Below are positions 44,487-45,380 of a stretch of 45,380 nucleotides of DNA, one piece after another. Source of the stretch: Ignavibacteriota bacterium (GTDB lineage: Bacteria > Bacteroidota > Ignavibacteria > UBA10030); assembly GCA_003170475.1 (NCBI GenBank), contig PMZI01000016.1, positions 73,165 through 118,544 of the forward strand. Reading direction: 5' to 3'. The notes below the pieces were generated by a model. It was not told the origin of the DNA and made no database searches. It saw only the letters and a program-made list of their open reading frames with translations. The translations under genes and the position numbers were made by a program. The stretch's first letter is position 1. Every line of letters starts with the position of its first letter.

Positions 44487-45380
44487 TCAGAAAGTCACAA
44501 CAAAATCAATTTTGGGCTCGATGCGCTTCTGAGGTTCATATCCGACGACATTTCCTGACTTCTCATCGCGGACTTCTGTCCATGTCCACTGATACAACAT
44601 CGACACAACAATGAACGGCACGGGCTTGTAGCCTACCTGGGCATACAGAAGCGAATTGTTGTCAAGTTTGAAAATCGATCCGATATTCTTCTTGTCGTAT
44701 CCTCCTGCCAGAAGAATGCCCGGAAGTGCGGAACTCGTCTGCAATTCCATATGAAGCGTCCCGGCATTTCTGACGCCGACGGGTGCCTCATAACCTCCAA
44801 TGATGTTGAATGTGTTGAGAATGCTAATAAAGATTTCTCCGAACCACCCGTCGTACGCCGGAGCATTTGTCAGGAGCTGCGCTTTGCTCATGAACCTGTT
44901 CGTATCCAGAACCTGAAACCGATCTCGTTCATAGAAGGCGTCGAAGTAAGAAGGTAGAAACTGATTGCCTACAAATCGTCGCTCGTACTTCGCATCGATC
45001 GTCAACAGTCCAAGACCCCGCAGCCCGAGATTCAAGCCCACTGCAGCGCCGCTTCCATATGAAACGATCTTGGCGTAGTCCGCATACAGCGTTGAGTGGA
45101 TGACGTCAAGTGAAAGAAGCGGCAAGCCAACATCGAATCCTACAATGGAGAGCGCTCCTCCTCCCTTGGCAAGCCTCGTAACACCGACCGAATCTCCCCA
45201 GGTCTTGTTCGCATTTGAATTGAAATCCGACGCCAGCGTTGCTCCGGTCTCGAGGCCTCCAAGAATTGGAATCGATGCCGCGTCGGTAAATCTCAACGGT
45301 CTGAGGTAACCGCGAAAACCGAAGATCGATCCGCTCCCGACATCGCTGTACATGGATTCGAATCCGACTTTCTGAAAATC
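44487..45380 (-). CDS. outer-membrane beta-barrel protein, 5'-truncated by the window edge
   Basis: The reading frame is open to the right end of the window, so the N-terminus is missing; about 297 residues are visible. The sequence is rich in alternating beta strands with glycine and aromatic girdles (for example YLRPLRFTDAASIPILGGLETG, SIVGFDVGLPLLSLDVIHS, LLYAQVGYKPVPFIVVSMLYQW) and ends in KIDFVVTF, the aromatic terminus expected for outer-membrane insertion. I do not recognise the family. A hairpin repeat region lies downstream of its stop codon, followed by the ProDH gene. Confidence 0.75.
   Translation of the reverse strand, partial: DFQKVGFESMYSDVGSGSIFGFRGYLRPLRFTDAASIPILGGLETGATLASDFNSNANKTWGDSVGVTRLAKGGGALSIVGFDVGLPLLSLDVIHSTLYADYAKIVSYGSGAAVGLNLGLRGLGLLTIDAKYERRFVGNQFLPSYFDAFYERDRFQVLDTNRFMSKAQLLTNAPAYDGWFGEIFISILNTFNIIGGYEAPVGVRNAGTLHMELQTSSALPGILLAGGYDKKNIGSIFKLDNNSLLYAQVGYKPVPFIVVSMLYQWTWTEVRDEKSGNVVGYEPQKRIEPKIDFVVTF

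Overview
The window looks like chromosomal DNA of a moderate-GC, Gram-negative member of Bacteroidota, most likely an Ignavibacteria/Chlorobi-side lineage. The evidence is the gene families present: a TonB-dependent receptor with an N-terminal carboxypeptidase-regulatory-like domain paired with a DUF4249 lipoprotein, a DUF5686 outer-membrane protein, DUF4905, DUF4153, a DUF1800/DUF1501 pair whose DUF1501 member ends in a type IX secretion (T9SS) sorting domain, and a DUF47/Pit phosphate pair. The lineage call is inference. No rRNA, tRNA, CRISPR array, transposase or phage gene was seen. Only the first two genes are on the + strand; all the others run leftward, so one replichore direction dominates.

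Layout: 84-1321 (+) holds a GIN-domain surface lipoprotein and a SAM methyltransferase. 1364-5907 (-) holds housekeeping genes: phosphate transport (pit, DUF47), purE, larB, a Sua5-type tRNA-modification enzyme and a tiny plug-domain-like lipoprotein. 6022-10562 holds a beta-lactamase-fold serine hydrolase, a membrane protein and a DUF5686 barrel. 10726-14984 is a tight run of a membrane Fe-S oxidoreductase (FadF/EMO/HdrD-like), PhzF, YjbQ and DUF4905. 15067-18306 is the DUF4249/TonB-receptor uptake pair with a possible coupled leader peptide. 18637-24429 holds a HEAT-repeat exported protein, a sigma-54 activator, a periplasmic cyclophilin, a DUF4153 membrane protein and an exported esterase. 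24885-29794 holds an L,D-transpeptidase, a TolB-like propeller lipoprotein, a URO-D-family protein and a methyltransferase. 30098-34287 is the DUF1501/DUF1800 pair and a glutathione peroxidase. 34401-36484 holds PspC, a DUF4097 protein, a DinB-like protein and the ribosome-rescue hydrolase ArfB. 36596-44066 is a peptide-use block: M29-like aminopeptidase, MFS carrier, PepD dipeptidase, PqqD-like protein, OPT oligopeptide transporter and proline dehydrogenase. The window ends inside an outer-membrane barrel gene.

The most unusual content is non-coding. Three degenerate 7-bp-period arrays, a 66-bp x3 tandem array and a double-hairpin repeat (one copy carrying a nested palindrome) occupy intergenic gaps. 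Four of these five repeats lie directly against the stop codon of a leftward gene. The best functional hypotheses are the peptide/proline catabolic block with its orphan PqqD-like protein, the possible leader peptide overlapping the TonB-receptor start, and the membrane Fe-S oxidoreductase. I did not find a clear undescribed defence system or biosynthetic cluster.
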